The translations under genes and the position numbers were made by a program. The notes under the pieces are model-generated. The model did no database searches. It saw nothing but the letters and a program-made list of their open reading frames with translations, and was not told the DNA's origin. This document shows positions 8,603 to 16,007 of a stretch of 43,226 bases of DNA, one piece after another; position 1 is the first letter of the stretch; every line of letters starts with the position of its first letter. This DNA is from Methanobacteriota archaeon (GTDB taxonomy: Archaea > Thermoplasmatota > Thermoplasmata > Methanomassiliicoccales > UBA472): contig JAAYDU010000069.1 in NCBI GenBank assembly GCA_012729095.1, forward strand, positions 1 through 43,226, in the 5' to 3' direction.

Positions 8603-8853
8603 CTCAGACCCCTCACAAGATATGCCAGGTCGGACGGGGCGAACCCCACCGACCGGAACCCGTTCTCCTGCATGAACTTGGCGATCCTATCCTCCGCTCC
8701 ATCCAAGTCCCAGGCCTTGATCTCCACCAGAAATGATTCCAGTCGCTCAAGGCCTTCCTCCGGATGGAAGAAGAAATCTCCGCTTATGCGGAGCCCTACT
8801 GGGGAACCTTCCTGGCATTCCAGGTCCAGGACCAGGGTCTTGCCCCCGGCCAC
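8596..8853 (-). CDS. lplB: Lipoate-protein ligase accessory subunit LplB
   Basis: This small gene encodes the separate C-terminal domain of archaeal lipoate ligase, needed for the adenylation step. The pattern GGKTLVLDLEC, then ISGDFFFHPEEGLERLE and an acidic helix fits the LplB family. No ATG is available at the right place. The GTG at 8853 gives 85 residues beginning just before GGKT. A CTG at 8871 is nearer a good ribosome-binding sequence (GGTGAT at 8880-8875) and would restore a few basic residues, so the start is uncertain. It sits between the thioredoxin-like gene and lplA, overlapping lplA by 7 bp. Confidence 0.75.
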   Translation of the reverse strand: MAGGKTLVLDLECQEGSPVGLRISGDFFFHPEEGLERLESFLVEIKAWDLDGAEDRIAKFMQENGFRSVGFAPSDLAYLVRGLRC

Positions 8854-8875
8854 TCTGACGCGTCTTTCCAGGTGA

Positions 8876-9163
8876 TCACCCCTTTGCCCAGGACAGCAGC
8901 ATGGCCAGGTCGATGCGCCCGCCGCATATGGCCTTGCCGGTGTTCTCGTTGTAGAAGGCCGGTACCCCCAGGTCGCCGCCGCAGGCCGGGGCGATGGCAT
9001 CAGCGAGGGATCGCATGACCTGGGCGTTCGCCTCGTTGTGCCAGACCTCCAATCTTTCCAGCTTCGTCCCCGTCTCCGACTCGAACTGGTCAACCACCGG
9101 CTCAAGCTTGCGGCAGTGGGGGCATTCCCTTCCATGGAACCATATCAGTCTCTTCTCGCTCAT
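8876..9163 (-). CDS. Thioredoxin/glutaredoxin-like protein with CPHC motif
   Basis: This 95-residue protein has a thioredoxin-fold start (LIWFHGREC) and the redox pair C14-P-H-C17. A cis-proline candidate lies in GVPAFYN, and a third and fourth cysteine (ACGG, ICGG) follow. It is likely a cytoplasmic disulfide carrier. The start overlaps the stop of the FTR-like gene by 4 bp (9160-9163), so the two are almost certainly made together and this protein is a plausible electron acceptor of that reductase. It may also keep a target of the lipoate genes downstream reduced; that is inference from position only. Confidence 0.8.
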   Translation of the reverse strand: MSEKRLIWFHGRECPHCRKLEPVVDQFESETGTKLERLEVWHNEANAQVMRSLADAIAPACGGDLGVPAFYNENTGKAICGGRIDLAMLLSWAKG

Positions 9164-9588
9164 TTCTCATCCCTCTTGACGAAAAGGCCGCACCAGCACT
9201 CGCCCGTCTCCTTGTAGGCCGGCTGCTTCAGGAAATTGCACGGGCATATGAGGGCGAGGTCTTTACCAGGGTCTCCGGTGGTGATGCGACAGGGGCAGTA
9301 GCGTTGCCCCTTGCCCTTGAGGTTCTCCACGACACCTTTCGAAAGGAGCTCCACCTCGTCCGCCTTGGACGTGAGCCTCACTGTCGCGCTCTGGTCCGAG
9401 AACCGTTTCCAGGCGGCCATCACCTTGGCCTGGTCGTCCAGTGCAGGCTGCTTGCCTATTATCTCCAGCGCCTCATCGAGGTCCGACAGGACGAAGGCGT
9501 TCCTTGCCCCGCATGTCGGGCAAACACCTGGAGCCTTGCTGCCCAGGTGAACGTCGTTGCATACATGGCATCTCCAAAGTTCTTTCAT
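9160..9588 (-). CDS. Rubredoxin-like/ferredoxin-thioredoxin reductase catalytic-chain fusion
   Basis: This 142-residue protein joins two metal-binding parts. The N-terminal 30 residues carry a rubredoxin-like pair, C7-x2-C10 and C23-x2-C26. The C terminus carries the ferredoxin:thioredoxin reductase catalytic signature: CPC (98-100), CPC (115-117) and CWC (131-133), which bind a 4Fe-4S cluster next to a redox disulfide. I chose the ATG at 9588 because a strong AGGGAGGG site precedes it. FTR-type reductases pass electrons from ferredoxin to thioredoxins; the directly overlapping thioredoxin-like gene is the obvious partner. It follows the nitroreductase gene by 46 bp. Confidence 0.88.
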   Translation of the reverse strand: MKELWRCHVCNDVHLGSKAPGVCPTCGARNAFVLSDLDEALEIIGKQPALDDQAKVMAAWKRFSDQSATVRLTSKADEVELLSKGVVENLKGKGQRYCPCRITTGDPGKDLALICPCNFLKQPAYKETGECWCGLFVKRDEK

Positions 9589-9634
9589 CCTACCCTCCCT
9601 GCATACGGTGGCTTGAAGATAAAATGGTTGAGGT

Positions 9635-10141
9635 TCACCATCTTTCCATGTGAACCCTTTCCCCATCGTAACGGTCCACGACCTTCCTTTCCTCGGCGGG
9701 ATGGCCGTAAGGCACCAGTGAGAAGGGGACCACCTCTTCGGGAATGCCGAACAGCTTGAGCAGCCCGTTCACCCTTTCCTCTATCGGGTACATGCCCAGC
9801 CATACCGAGCCCAGACCGAGCTGCACGGCCATGAGTAGAACGTTCTCCGTCGCCGCCGAGCAATCCTGCACCCAGAAGCCGGGGTACTTCTCCAGGGAGG
9901 GGTCGCCGCATACCAATATGGCCCCCGCGCACTGCCTCAGCATCTCGGCGTAAGGATGCACGCCCATGATGCTTTCCAAGGCCGCACGGTCCCTTATGAC
10001 CACGAAATGCCAGGGCCTCTCATTCCCTGCGGAAGGGGCGGCCATGCCCGCTTCCAGAAGTTTTCGCACATCGTTCTCCTCCACGGCCTGCGCGGTAAAA
10101 CGCCGGACGCTCCTTCTTTCCAGGATGGGGTCCTTGCTCAT
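9635..10141 (-). CDS. Nitroreductase family FMN protein
   Basis: The 168-residue protein has the nitroreductase-fold pattern: RRSVRRF at residues 9-15, AAPSAGNERPWHFVVI near 34-50, and the later GLGSVWLGM and VPYGHPAEE. It should be a homodimeric flavoprotein using NAD(P)H or another donor to reduce an unknown acceptor. A strong AGGAGGG site lies just upstream of the ATG. It heads a five-gene minus-strand group with the FTR fusion, thioredoxin-like protein, LplB and LplA, suggesting a redox theme. The family is broad and the substrate is unknown. Confidence 0.88.
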   Translation of the reverse strand: MSKDPILERRSVRRFTAQAVEENDVRKLLEAGMAAPSAGNERPWHFVVIRDRAALESIMGVHPYAEMLRQCAGAILVCGDPSLEKYPGFWVQDCSAATENVLLMAVQLGLGSVWLGMYPIEERVNGLLKLFGIPEEVVPFSLVPYGHPAEERKVVDRYDGERVHMERW

Positions 10142-10227
10142 CGACCCTCCTAGGAAGCCGCCCGGACAAATAACTATCGAGATGTTGCGAAAGATGGATA
10201 TTGTCCATTTCGATATGGAGGCCTATG

Positions 10228-10839
10228 ATGGAGTTCGAGGGACTTTTCTATGCAACAACCCTGCTGTTCTTCATCTTCGATCCCTTCGCCACGGTGCCGA
10301 TGTTCATCACCCTGACCAGGGGCCAGACCCAGAAGGAGCAGGTGACCAGCGCCAACAAGGCCGTGCTGGTGGCAGGAATGCTCTTCGGCATCTTCGTTCT
10401 GATCGGTTCCCAGCTGCTGGCCCTGTTCAGCATTTCCGTGGACGCCTTCCGCATCGCCGGCGGCATTGTGCTCCTGCTGATGTCAATGGAGATCATCTTC
10501 TCACTGCATCTCAGCAGGAAGGAGGAGACCAGCGTGGCCTGGGTGATAATCGCCACTCCCCTTCTGAGCGGTCCCGGCGTAATAACCACGGCCATATTGC
10601 TGGTGCAATTATATGGTCACTTCACCGTGATCATAGCCGGGGTGATCAGCCTGACCGTGACCTGGGGCGTCATGCGCAACTCATTGGCCATCTCTCAAAG
10701 GGTGGGGAACAATGCCATAGACGTTTTCTCCAAGATAATCGGAATGCTTCTAGCGGCCATAGCCGTGGAGTTCATAATGCGGGGGTCGGTGGACTATGTG
10801 CTGAACAGCCTTAGCCTGGCCCTGCTTCTCCCGCTTTGA
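10228..10839 (+). CDS. MarC family integral membrane protein
   Basis: The 203-residue protein has about six membrane segments and MarC/UPF0056 landmarks: FFIFDPFATVPMF near the N terminus, FRIAGGIVLLLMSMEI in the middle, and TPLLSGPGVITTAI. MarC proteins have no settled function; an early link to multiple antibiotic resistance was withdrawn. The ATG at 10228 sits 6 bp after GGAGG; the ATG at 10225 is the alternative. It is divergent from the nitroreductase gene, with 86 bp between starts. Confidence 0.85.
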   Translation: MEFEGLFYATTLLFFIFDPFATVPMFITLTRGQTQKEQVTSANKAVLVAGMLFGIFVLIGSQLLALFSISVDAFRIAGGIVLLLMSMEIIFSLHLSRKEETSVAWVIIATPLLSGPGVITTAILLVQLYGHFTVIIAGVISLTVTWGVMRNSLAISQRVGNNAIDVFSKIIGMLLAAIAVEFIMRGSVDYVLNSLSLALLLPL

Positions 10840-11009
10840 TGATAATATGCAAAGTCTTTTATGCATCGTGCGCGGACGGTGGACCGGCGAGAACTTGGCC
10901 GAACGAGATACGTATCGCAAGGCCAAGGAAGGTTCGAGCCGGAAGTGGTCCCCGACCAGCGATTCGGGAAGGCGGACCGCGTCAATAAGCAAGGGATAGA
11001 GGTCATCAA

Positions 11010-11744
11010 ATGGAGAAATGCGCCATATGCAATACCGATCAGGCCCTGCCGAGGACGGGCTCGGTCAGGATAACCGCGTTGAAGGAGGAGGGCCCTGACC
11101 TGCGCCTGGAGATAAACGAGGCGCATCTCAGGATATTGGACATGTCCGTGCACCTTTTGGGTTACGTCAACGCCTATCGCGCCCTGTCGGAGCTGCCCGA
11201 GTACCTTGGCCGACGCCGCACGCGCTACGGCCTGGTGCTGGTCATGCTTGACGAGCTCGCATCCCTGATGGAGCTGATGAAGGAATGCGAGAAGGGTGTC
11301 ACGGAACATTCCTCGGAAGTGCTCATAGAGGGTTTCTTCTCACCCCAGCGAAAGCAGGAGGGCATGGACCGCGTGCTCGAGGAGATCGGCAAGTCCGAGA
11401 TACTGTTCATGAAGGTCAAGAAGAACCTGGGGAGGGAGCCTTCAAGCATAGATTTCACCTTCTTCAAGGACCAGTTCAGAAGCCCGGGAGGAAACACCTA
11501 CCCCATGCTGGAAAAGGTGCTGCGCTATGATTGGAGATGCGGCTGTGACGCCCTGCCCTCGGACGAGGAGATGGACATGCTGTTCACGGCGATAGAGCTC
11601 AACGTCCGTGCCGCGGCCGAGTTCAGCCACCAGTGGGCCATGGCCAACGAGTACGACATAGATTTCAGACTGGAGACGCGTTATTGCAAGGACGGTGTGG
11701 ACAAGCGCAAGGAAAAGGGCTATTGGGTCACTGCCCCCTTGTGA
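11010..11744 (+). CDS. Protein of unknown function coupled to thioredoxin
   Basis: I do not recognise this 244-residue protein. It begins with a CxxC pair (MEKCAICN), is largely helical in composition with a hydrophobic Leu/Met-rich stretch near residues 70-95, and has a second Cys cluster (WRCGCD) near 175. No membrane segment or signal is apparent. A leader of roughly 120-150 nt separates it from a TATA-like box near 10853-10860. A thioredoxin gene follows after only 12 bp, so the cysteines may be redox-active partners of that thioredoxin; this is inference from context. Confidence 0.6.
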   Translation: MEKCAICNTDQALPRTGSVRITALKEEGPDLRLEINEAHLRILDMSVHLLGYVNAYRALSELPEYLGRRRTRYGLVLVMLDELASLMELMKECEKGVTEHSSEVLIEGFFSPQRKQEGMDRVLEEIGKSEILFMKVKKNLGREPSSIDFTFFKDQFRSPGGNTYPMLEKVLRYDWRCGCDALPSDEEMDMLFTAIELNVRAAAEFSHQWAMANEYDIDFRLETRYCKDGVDKRKEKGYWVTAPL

Positions 11745-11756
11745 TGCGGGTTTGAC

Positions 11757-12140
11757 ATGGACGACATAAGGGACGTGAGCGACGAGCTCTTCACGGACCT
11801 CCTGCGCAAGGAGAAGCGTTTCATAGTGCTGGAGTTCTGGTCGCCCGGATGCTCTGTATGCAAGGATGTGGAACCGGAACTGGTCAATGCCCATAGGGAC
11901 CTTGGACCGGACATCCTGTTCATGCGCATCAACACCGACCACAACAAACAGCTGGCGGCCAGGTACCGTATCGCTGGCACTCCCTCTTTCATCTACTTCT
12001 GCAAGGGAGAGAAGGTGGGCGAGGCCGCTGGCTACGTGAATGCCACGGTGCTTCGCAACACCGTTAAGGACCTGATCCGCCACGGGCCCAACTGTTCCCC
12101 GGGAAGACGCATCAGCTACGAGATAGATGGCTACGGCTGA
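11757..12140 (+). CDS. Thioredoxin
   Basis: This is a 127-residue thioredoxin-fold protein with the active site C32-S-V-C35 after EFWSPG, and the cis-proline loop in AGTPSF around residue 80. The CSVC pair differs from the classical CGPC, which usually shifts redox potential. A C-terminal tail of about 20 residues contains an extra cysteine. It follows the unknown Cys-containing gene by 12 bp in the same direction. It is the second thioredoxin-like protein in the window, the other being the CPHC protein in the FTR operon. Confidence 0.88.
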   Translation: MDDIRDVSDELFTDLLRKEKRFIVLEFWSPGCSVCKDVEPELVNAHRDLGPDILFMRINTDHNKQLAARYRIAGTPSFIYFCKGEKVGEAAGYVNATVLRNTVKDLIRHGPNCSPGRRISYEIDGYG

Positions 12141-12173
12141 GCTTTTATCTAATACCGCTGCTATCACCCCCTC

Positions 12174-13421
12174 ATGTGGCAAGCCCTGTCCATCGAGTCG
12201 TGGAAGGCCCGGGGAACCTCTGACCTTAGCGATGTGTTTCCCATCGTCAGCGACATCATCGAGCAGGTGCGCTTCGAAGGCGACGCGGCCATACTGAGAC
12301 TGACCGCCCGTTTCGACAAGGTGGAGCTTTCCGACCTCAGGGTCAGCAGGGCGGAGATAGACGAGGCCTATTCAAAGGTGGAGCCGGACCTTCTCGACGC
12401 CTTCAAGTTCGCTCGTTCGCGCATCGAATCCTATCACAGGAAACAGCGCCCGGACGACATCACGTTGTTCAAAGAGGGGGGGAGCTCTCTCGGCTGGAAA
12501 TACTCCCCGCTCTCCTCGGTCGGCATTTACGTTCCCGGCGGGAAGGCATCATACCCCAGCACGGCGTTGATGTGCACGGTGCCGGCCAAGGTGGCCGGGG
12601 TGCGTACCATCGTCGCCTGCACCCCTCCGCCGGTGCACCCGCTCACGCTGGTGGCCTTGGACATGGCCGGAGTCGACCGCATATTCAAGTGCGGGGGCGC
12701 CCAGGCCATAGCGGCCATGGGGCTGGGCACGGAGAGCGTCCCGAAGGTCCTGAAGGTGGTGGGTCCCGGCAACGTTTACGTGACGGCGGCCAAGGTGCTG
12801 CTGCGGCAGGAGGTGGAGATGGACTTCCCCGCCGGGCCGAGCGAGATAGCCGTTCTCGCAGATAGTACCGCGATGGCCGAGAACGTAGCGGCCGACATCC
12901 TGGCCCAGGCCGAGCACGGCCCCGATTCGGCCTGTGCCCTGGTCACCGACGATCCCGGGCTGGCGGAAAGGGTCGGCAGTATCATCCAGGAGACCGCGGA
13001 ACGCAGCGGTCGCCGCGACCTGATCTTGTCGTCCCTGAAGGGCAGCGGTTACGTGATCGTGAAGGACATGCGGGAGGGGGCGGCGACCTGCAACGACCTG
13101 GCCCCGGAGCATCTGTCGATCCAGACCGCCGATCCTCTGACGTTGTTGCCGCTCATAGAGACCGCCGGCGCGATATTCCTCGGGGATCACTCCCCGGTGG
13201 CCTGCGGCGATTACACCACCGGCACCGATCACGTGCTTCCGACCGGGGGGAACGCGTCAGTGCATTCCGGCCTGGATGTCCTGCACTTCATGAAACGCTC
13301 CTCGGTGCAGATGCTCGACCGGGAAACGCTGAGCATGCTTGCCCCGGCCACGGTTAAACTGGCGGAGACCGAGGGATTGAACGCGCACGCCGATTCGGTG
13401 CGCGTGAGGTTGAAAAAATAA
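12174..13421 (+). CDS. hisD: Histidinol dehydrogenase
   Basis: HisD catalyses the last two steps of histidine synthesis, oxidising L-histidinol to L-histidine with NAD. The 415-residue protein shows the family blocks: YVPGGKASYPST, the Zn/catalytic region CGGAQAIAAM, DFPAGPSEI, AEHGPDS, NDLAPEHLSIQ and HSGLDVLHFMKR near the C terminus. Length is normal. The ATG lies about 27 bp after a TATA-like box (12143-12150), so the mRNA is probably leaderless. No other his genes are in the window. A short hairpin just after the stop separates it from the convergent PPOX gene. Confidence 0.95.
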   Translation: MWQALSIESWKARGTSDLSDVFPIVSDIIEQVRFEGDAAILRLTARFDKVELSDLRVSRAEIDEAYSKVEPDLLDAFKFARSRIESYHRKQRPDDITLFKEGGSSLGWKYSPLSSVGIYVPGGKASYPSTALMCTVPAKVAGVRTIVACTPPPVHPLTLVALDMAGVDRIFKCGGAQAIAAMGLGTESVPKVLKVVGPGNVYVTAAKVLLRQEVEMDFPAGPSEIAVLADSTAMAENVAADILAQAEHGPDSACALVTDDPGLAERVGSIIQETAERSGRRDLILSSLKGSGYVIVKDMREGAATCNDLAPEHLSIQTADPLTLLPLIETAGAIFLGDHSPVACGDYTTGTDHVLPTGGNASVHSGLDVLHFMKRSSVQMLDRETLSMLAPATVKLAETEGLNAHADSVRVRLKK

Positions 13422-13427
13422 AGAAGG

Positions 13428-13444
13428 GATGGTCTTAGACCATC
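13428..13444. terminator. Bidirectional hairpin between hisD and PPOX gene
   Basis: A perfect 7-bp inverted repeat (GATGGTC/GACCATC) with a three-base loop lies 7 bp after the hisD stop. The loop TTA is exactly the stop codon of the convergent minus-strand gene, so the hairpin overlaps its last codons. A short T-rich stretch follows on the plus strand. It probably marks transcript ends in both directions, though archaeal termination rests mainly on T-tracts. Confidence 0.5.
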
Positions 13445-13845
13445 TTTGTCCCTGCGGAGTAGTTGGCGCTCTGGTTCCAGACCTCCTTGGCCTCGAACAG
13501 CCATACCCCGCTGGCCTTCATTCCCATCTTGGAAAGCTCGGCGTTCATGCCATCGAATATAGGGCCGGAGGTGACCAGGTCCTTGACCGTCGCCCTGATC
13601 TCATAGGAGTTCAGCGCGCTGCCGGCCAGGATGGAGACCATCTCCCCGCTTGCCTTCATTCCCTCCAAGTTCTTCCCGGTGCGCTTCATAAGGATCGCTC
13701 CGATGACCAGGGTGTCCGGCGCAGGGGCCTTTATGCTTCCTGCCTGGATAATGTGAACGTCGCCCTTTTCCGATTTCGTTGCCAGGACCCTCACCGACGC
13801 GGGGTCGTTGAGGACCTTCATGACCTCATCCGGTATAGCTACCAT
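13435..13845 (-). CDS. Pyridoxamine 5'-phosphate oxidase-like FMN-binding protein
   Basis: The 136-residue protein has the composition and strand pattern of the PPOX split-barrel fold: an N-terminal helix (PDEVMKVLND), VRVLATKSEKGDVHII, LVIGAILMKRTGKNLE and MVSILAGS. Such proteins bind FMN or F420 and act as dimers. Nothing identifies the substrate. The gene converges on hisD and ends inside the loop of a shared hairpin. A TATA-like element (TTTATAC on the minus strand near 13861-13867) lies shortly upstream. Confidence 0.75.
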   Translation of the reverse strand: MVAIPDEVMKVLNDPASVRVLATKSEKGDVHIIQAGSIKAPAPDTLVIGAILMKRTGKNLEGMKASGEMVSILAGSALNSYEIRATVKDLVTSGPIFDGMNAELSKMGMKASGVWLFEAKEVWNQSANYSAGTKMV

Positions 13846-13975
13846 GCTTTATTCACCTGGGTATAAATGCGGACCAGCGGTTATAAACCATTGCAACAGA
13901 AATATAACCCATCTTTGCCGCCCCCCGCTCGCCGGCCAGTGCTTCTTTTAGATGGATATGACCAATTGGGTCACT

Positions 13976-14779
13976 CTAATGACCTTGTGACGAAAAACAA
14001 CCGCGCTCGCGCATGACGCTGACGGCGCTTCGCAGCGCCTCCTCCGTCTTCACCTCTATGAGCACGGACATGCCTTTCTCCTCTGCCAGGCGCAGGTAGC
14101 GATCGCATTGCAGCGTGCCGGTGAAGGGGACCTGGTGGTCGCTCTTCCCGTCCCAATCATGGAAGTGCATGTGCCACACCCGATCGAGGTGGGAGAGCAT
14201 GAAATCCTCCTCCTTGAGGCCGGAGCGCCCGTCGTGACCTATGTCCCAGCACAGCCCCACGGATGGCAGGTCAATGACCGACTCGGCCGCCTTGCGCATG
14301 AAAGGATGAGCGAAATGCCCCGTGTTCTCCAGGCATATCCTGATCCCCAGCGATGCGGCCAGGGACGATAGACGTTCCAGGGAGCCGCTCAGGCTCTCGA
14401 TGTGCTCGTCCAGGAAGCGTTCGTACACCCATACCTTGCGGTCCGGAAGGGTGAAGTGCACCCCGGGGTTGAGATGGAGGTTGATCAGGAAAACGCCGTG
14501 GCGGGAACCCCAACGCAAGGCCTCCTCGCACCTCTCGATATGCCCTCGGCGCACGGATGGCTGCAGCGAACCAAGGTCCAGGTCGTCGTGCAAGTGCATG
14601 CTGAATCGCATCCCGTCCCCCAGTGCGGTCTTGATGTCCCGGGACCCTATGTTCTCTGGAAACGAGTAAGGCAGGTTCATGTTCAGCTCGACGAAGTCCA
14701 TGCCCAGCTCGCGGCACAGGTCGAGGTTGGGCCTGAGCTCGCTGAATCCGATGAGCACGGGTATTCCGAATGTCCGCAT
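13976..14779 (-). CDS. Sugar phosphate isomerase/epimerase-like TIM-barrel protein
   Basis: The 267-residue protein belongs to the AP endonuclease 2/xylose isomerase-like barrel family. Supporting motifs are FVELNMNLPY, MRFSMHLHDDLDLGS, INLHLNPG, CLENTGHF, VGLCWDIGHDGRSG, MHFHDWDG and LIEVKTEEAL, giving metal-binding His/Glu/Asp residues at the usual strand ends. I chose the ATG at 14779 because GAGGT precedes it by 4 bp and an upstream in-frame ATG would overlap the next gene. Substrate unknown; endonuclease IV activity is less likely given the length and motifs. Last gene of a minus-strand group. Confidence 0.8.
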   Translation of the reverse strand: MRTFGIPVLIGFSELRPNLDLCRELGMDFVELNMNLPYSFPENIGSRDIKTALGDGMRFSMHLHDDLDLGSLQPSVRRGHIERCEEALRWGSRHGVFLINLHLNPGVHFTLPDRKVWVYERFLDEHIESLSGSLERLSSLAASLGIRICLENTGHFAHPFMRKAAESVIDLPSVGLCWDIGHDGRSGLKEEDFMLSHLDRVWHMHFHDWDGKSDHQVPFTGTLQCDRYLRLAEEKGMSVLIEVKTEEALRSAVSVMRERGCFSSQGH

Positions 14780-14820
14780 CCATACCTCGAGACCGGAATT
14801 AGTAGATAAAAGGAACGAAC

Positions 14821-15417
14821 TCACTTGGCTAGCAGGGAACGCCTTTCCTGCCTGACCTCCCTGCGCCCGTGATAACGCTTCTCCAGGCGTCGCTCCCAGG
14901 CGCGGACCTCCCTGAACCGGGGGAAAAGGGAGATCACCTCATCTTCGAGGAAATAATGGCAGAATATGCCGTTACCCCTTTCGAAGGTCCGCTCCTCTAT
15001 CTCGCGCCCCCTGCCGAAACGCATGTCCCCCTCACCGAAAACTGAAACGTAGAGTAGGCCGCCTTCTTCAAGCACCCGCTCGATCTCGACCGCCGCCCTC
15101 TGCCTTTCCGCCTTGTTCAAATGCCCTAGCACGTGAGAGGCTGCAACGCCCGTCATGCTGCCGTCCGCGAACGGCAGTGCGGTGACGTCCGCTTGCACCA
15201 GAGGAAGATCGTGCGACCTCCTGCAGGAGAGCAGTGCGGGACGGGAATGGTCGATACCGATGACGCTCGCGTCCCCGGGCAATGAAGCCAGGTTCTTTCC
15301 GTTGCCTATGCCGAGCTCCAATACAGCCCCGTGCAGGGGCAGTTCCTGGTCGGAGTTCCCCTTCCAGGGCCTGTCGTCCTTCTCGTACAGGCGGTCCCAG
15401 GCTTCCCTGGACCTCAT
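14821..15417 (-). CDS. SAM-dependent methyltransferase (class I)
   Basis: The 198-residue protein has motif I as LELGIGNGKN near residues 33-42, an acidic residue after strand 2 (VIGIDHS), and an ADVTALPFADGS motif, typical of the Methyltransf_11 family. The C terminus is rich in Arg and Lys. Its ATG overlaps the stop of the upstream methyltransferase by 4 bp (15414-15417), so two small methyltransferases are translated together. The substrate cannot be told from sequence. Confidence 0.85.
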   Translation of the reverse strand: MRSREAWDRLYEKDDRPWKGNSDQELPLHGAVLELGIGNGKNLASLPGDASVIGIDHSRPALLSCRRSHDLPLVQADVTALPFADGSMTGVAASHVLGHLNKAERQRAAVEIERVLEEGGLLYVSVFGEGDMRFGRGREIEERTFERGNGIFCHYFLEDEVISLFPRFREVRAWERRLEKRYHGRREVRQERRSLLAK

Positions 15418-16007
15418 CTGCGGCGCAGCTCCAGATGATAGTAGTTGGGATCGTCGTATTCCCTTTCAAGAACGAAACCGGGAAAGTACGATGGGGCCTG
15501 GTCCATCGGCACCCTTTCATGAGGGGGAGGGCCCCTCTCCGTCTCCCTGGCCTGCCAGTCCACCAAGCTCACCCTGCCCTCCGGCCTGAGCACCCTCGAT
15601 ATCTCGGACACCAATCGCGCCTTGTCCTCCACCTCGTGGAACACGTTTACCATGACCACTCTGTCCAGAGAGGAATCTGGAAGGGGGACCTCGGGGAGCT
15701 TCGTTCTCACCAGGACTATACGCTCCAGACCGTTGTCCCTTTCCCTCAAGCCATCGAGCATCTCCTGCTGGAAGTCGAGGGCGATGACCTTGGCCCCCTC
15801 GTCGGCAAGAGGTATGGAGAGATATCCTATCCCGGCACCTAGGTCAGCTATTACCTCCCCCTCCCTCGGCCCTATCCGTTGAACGATGAGCTCCACTGGC
15901 TGTCGACGGCGTCGGTCCTCGTTTACCAAACGATGGCTCTCAGACGCTGGGAACTGGGAGGGGCGGGGGTGCATGCCGTCACATCTTGAACGCGGTATTT
16001 CAATCAT
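15414..16007 (-). CDS. SAM-dependent methyltransferase (class I)
   Basis: The 197-residue protein has motif I ADLGAGIGYLSIPLA near residues 55-69, IALDFQQEML for strand 2, and a VNVFHEVEDK region. It resembles small-molecule methyltransferases such as those related to UbiE/ArsM, without the cysteines of an arsenite enzyme. The ATG at 16007 overlaps the ABC-F stop by 8 bp; another ATG at 15974 is possible. It is followed directly by a second methyltransferase gene. Confidence 0.83.
   Translation of the reverse strand: MIEIPRSRCDGMHPRPSQFPASESHRLVNEDRRRRQPVELIVQRIGPREGEVIADLGAGIGYLSIPLADEGAKVIALDFQQEMLDGLRERDNGLERIVLVRTKLPEVPLPDSSLDRVVMVNVFHEVEDKARLVSEISRVLRPEGRVSLVDWQARETERGPPPHERVPMDQAPSYFPGFVLEREYDDPNYYHLELRRR

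Noticed and set aside
7857-10141. Dihydrolipoamide dehydrogenase (E3) near the E2 gene
   Set aside because: No FAD/NAD two-dinucleotide-binding protein of about 450 residues occurs here; the genes are lplA/lplB, thioredoxin-like, FTR and nitroreductase.
10861-11073. Short ORF before the unknown 244-aa gene
   Set aside because: It overlaps the next gene out of frame, is Arg-rich without pattern and has no ribosome site. The region is more likely a leader.
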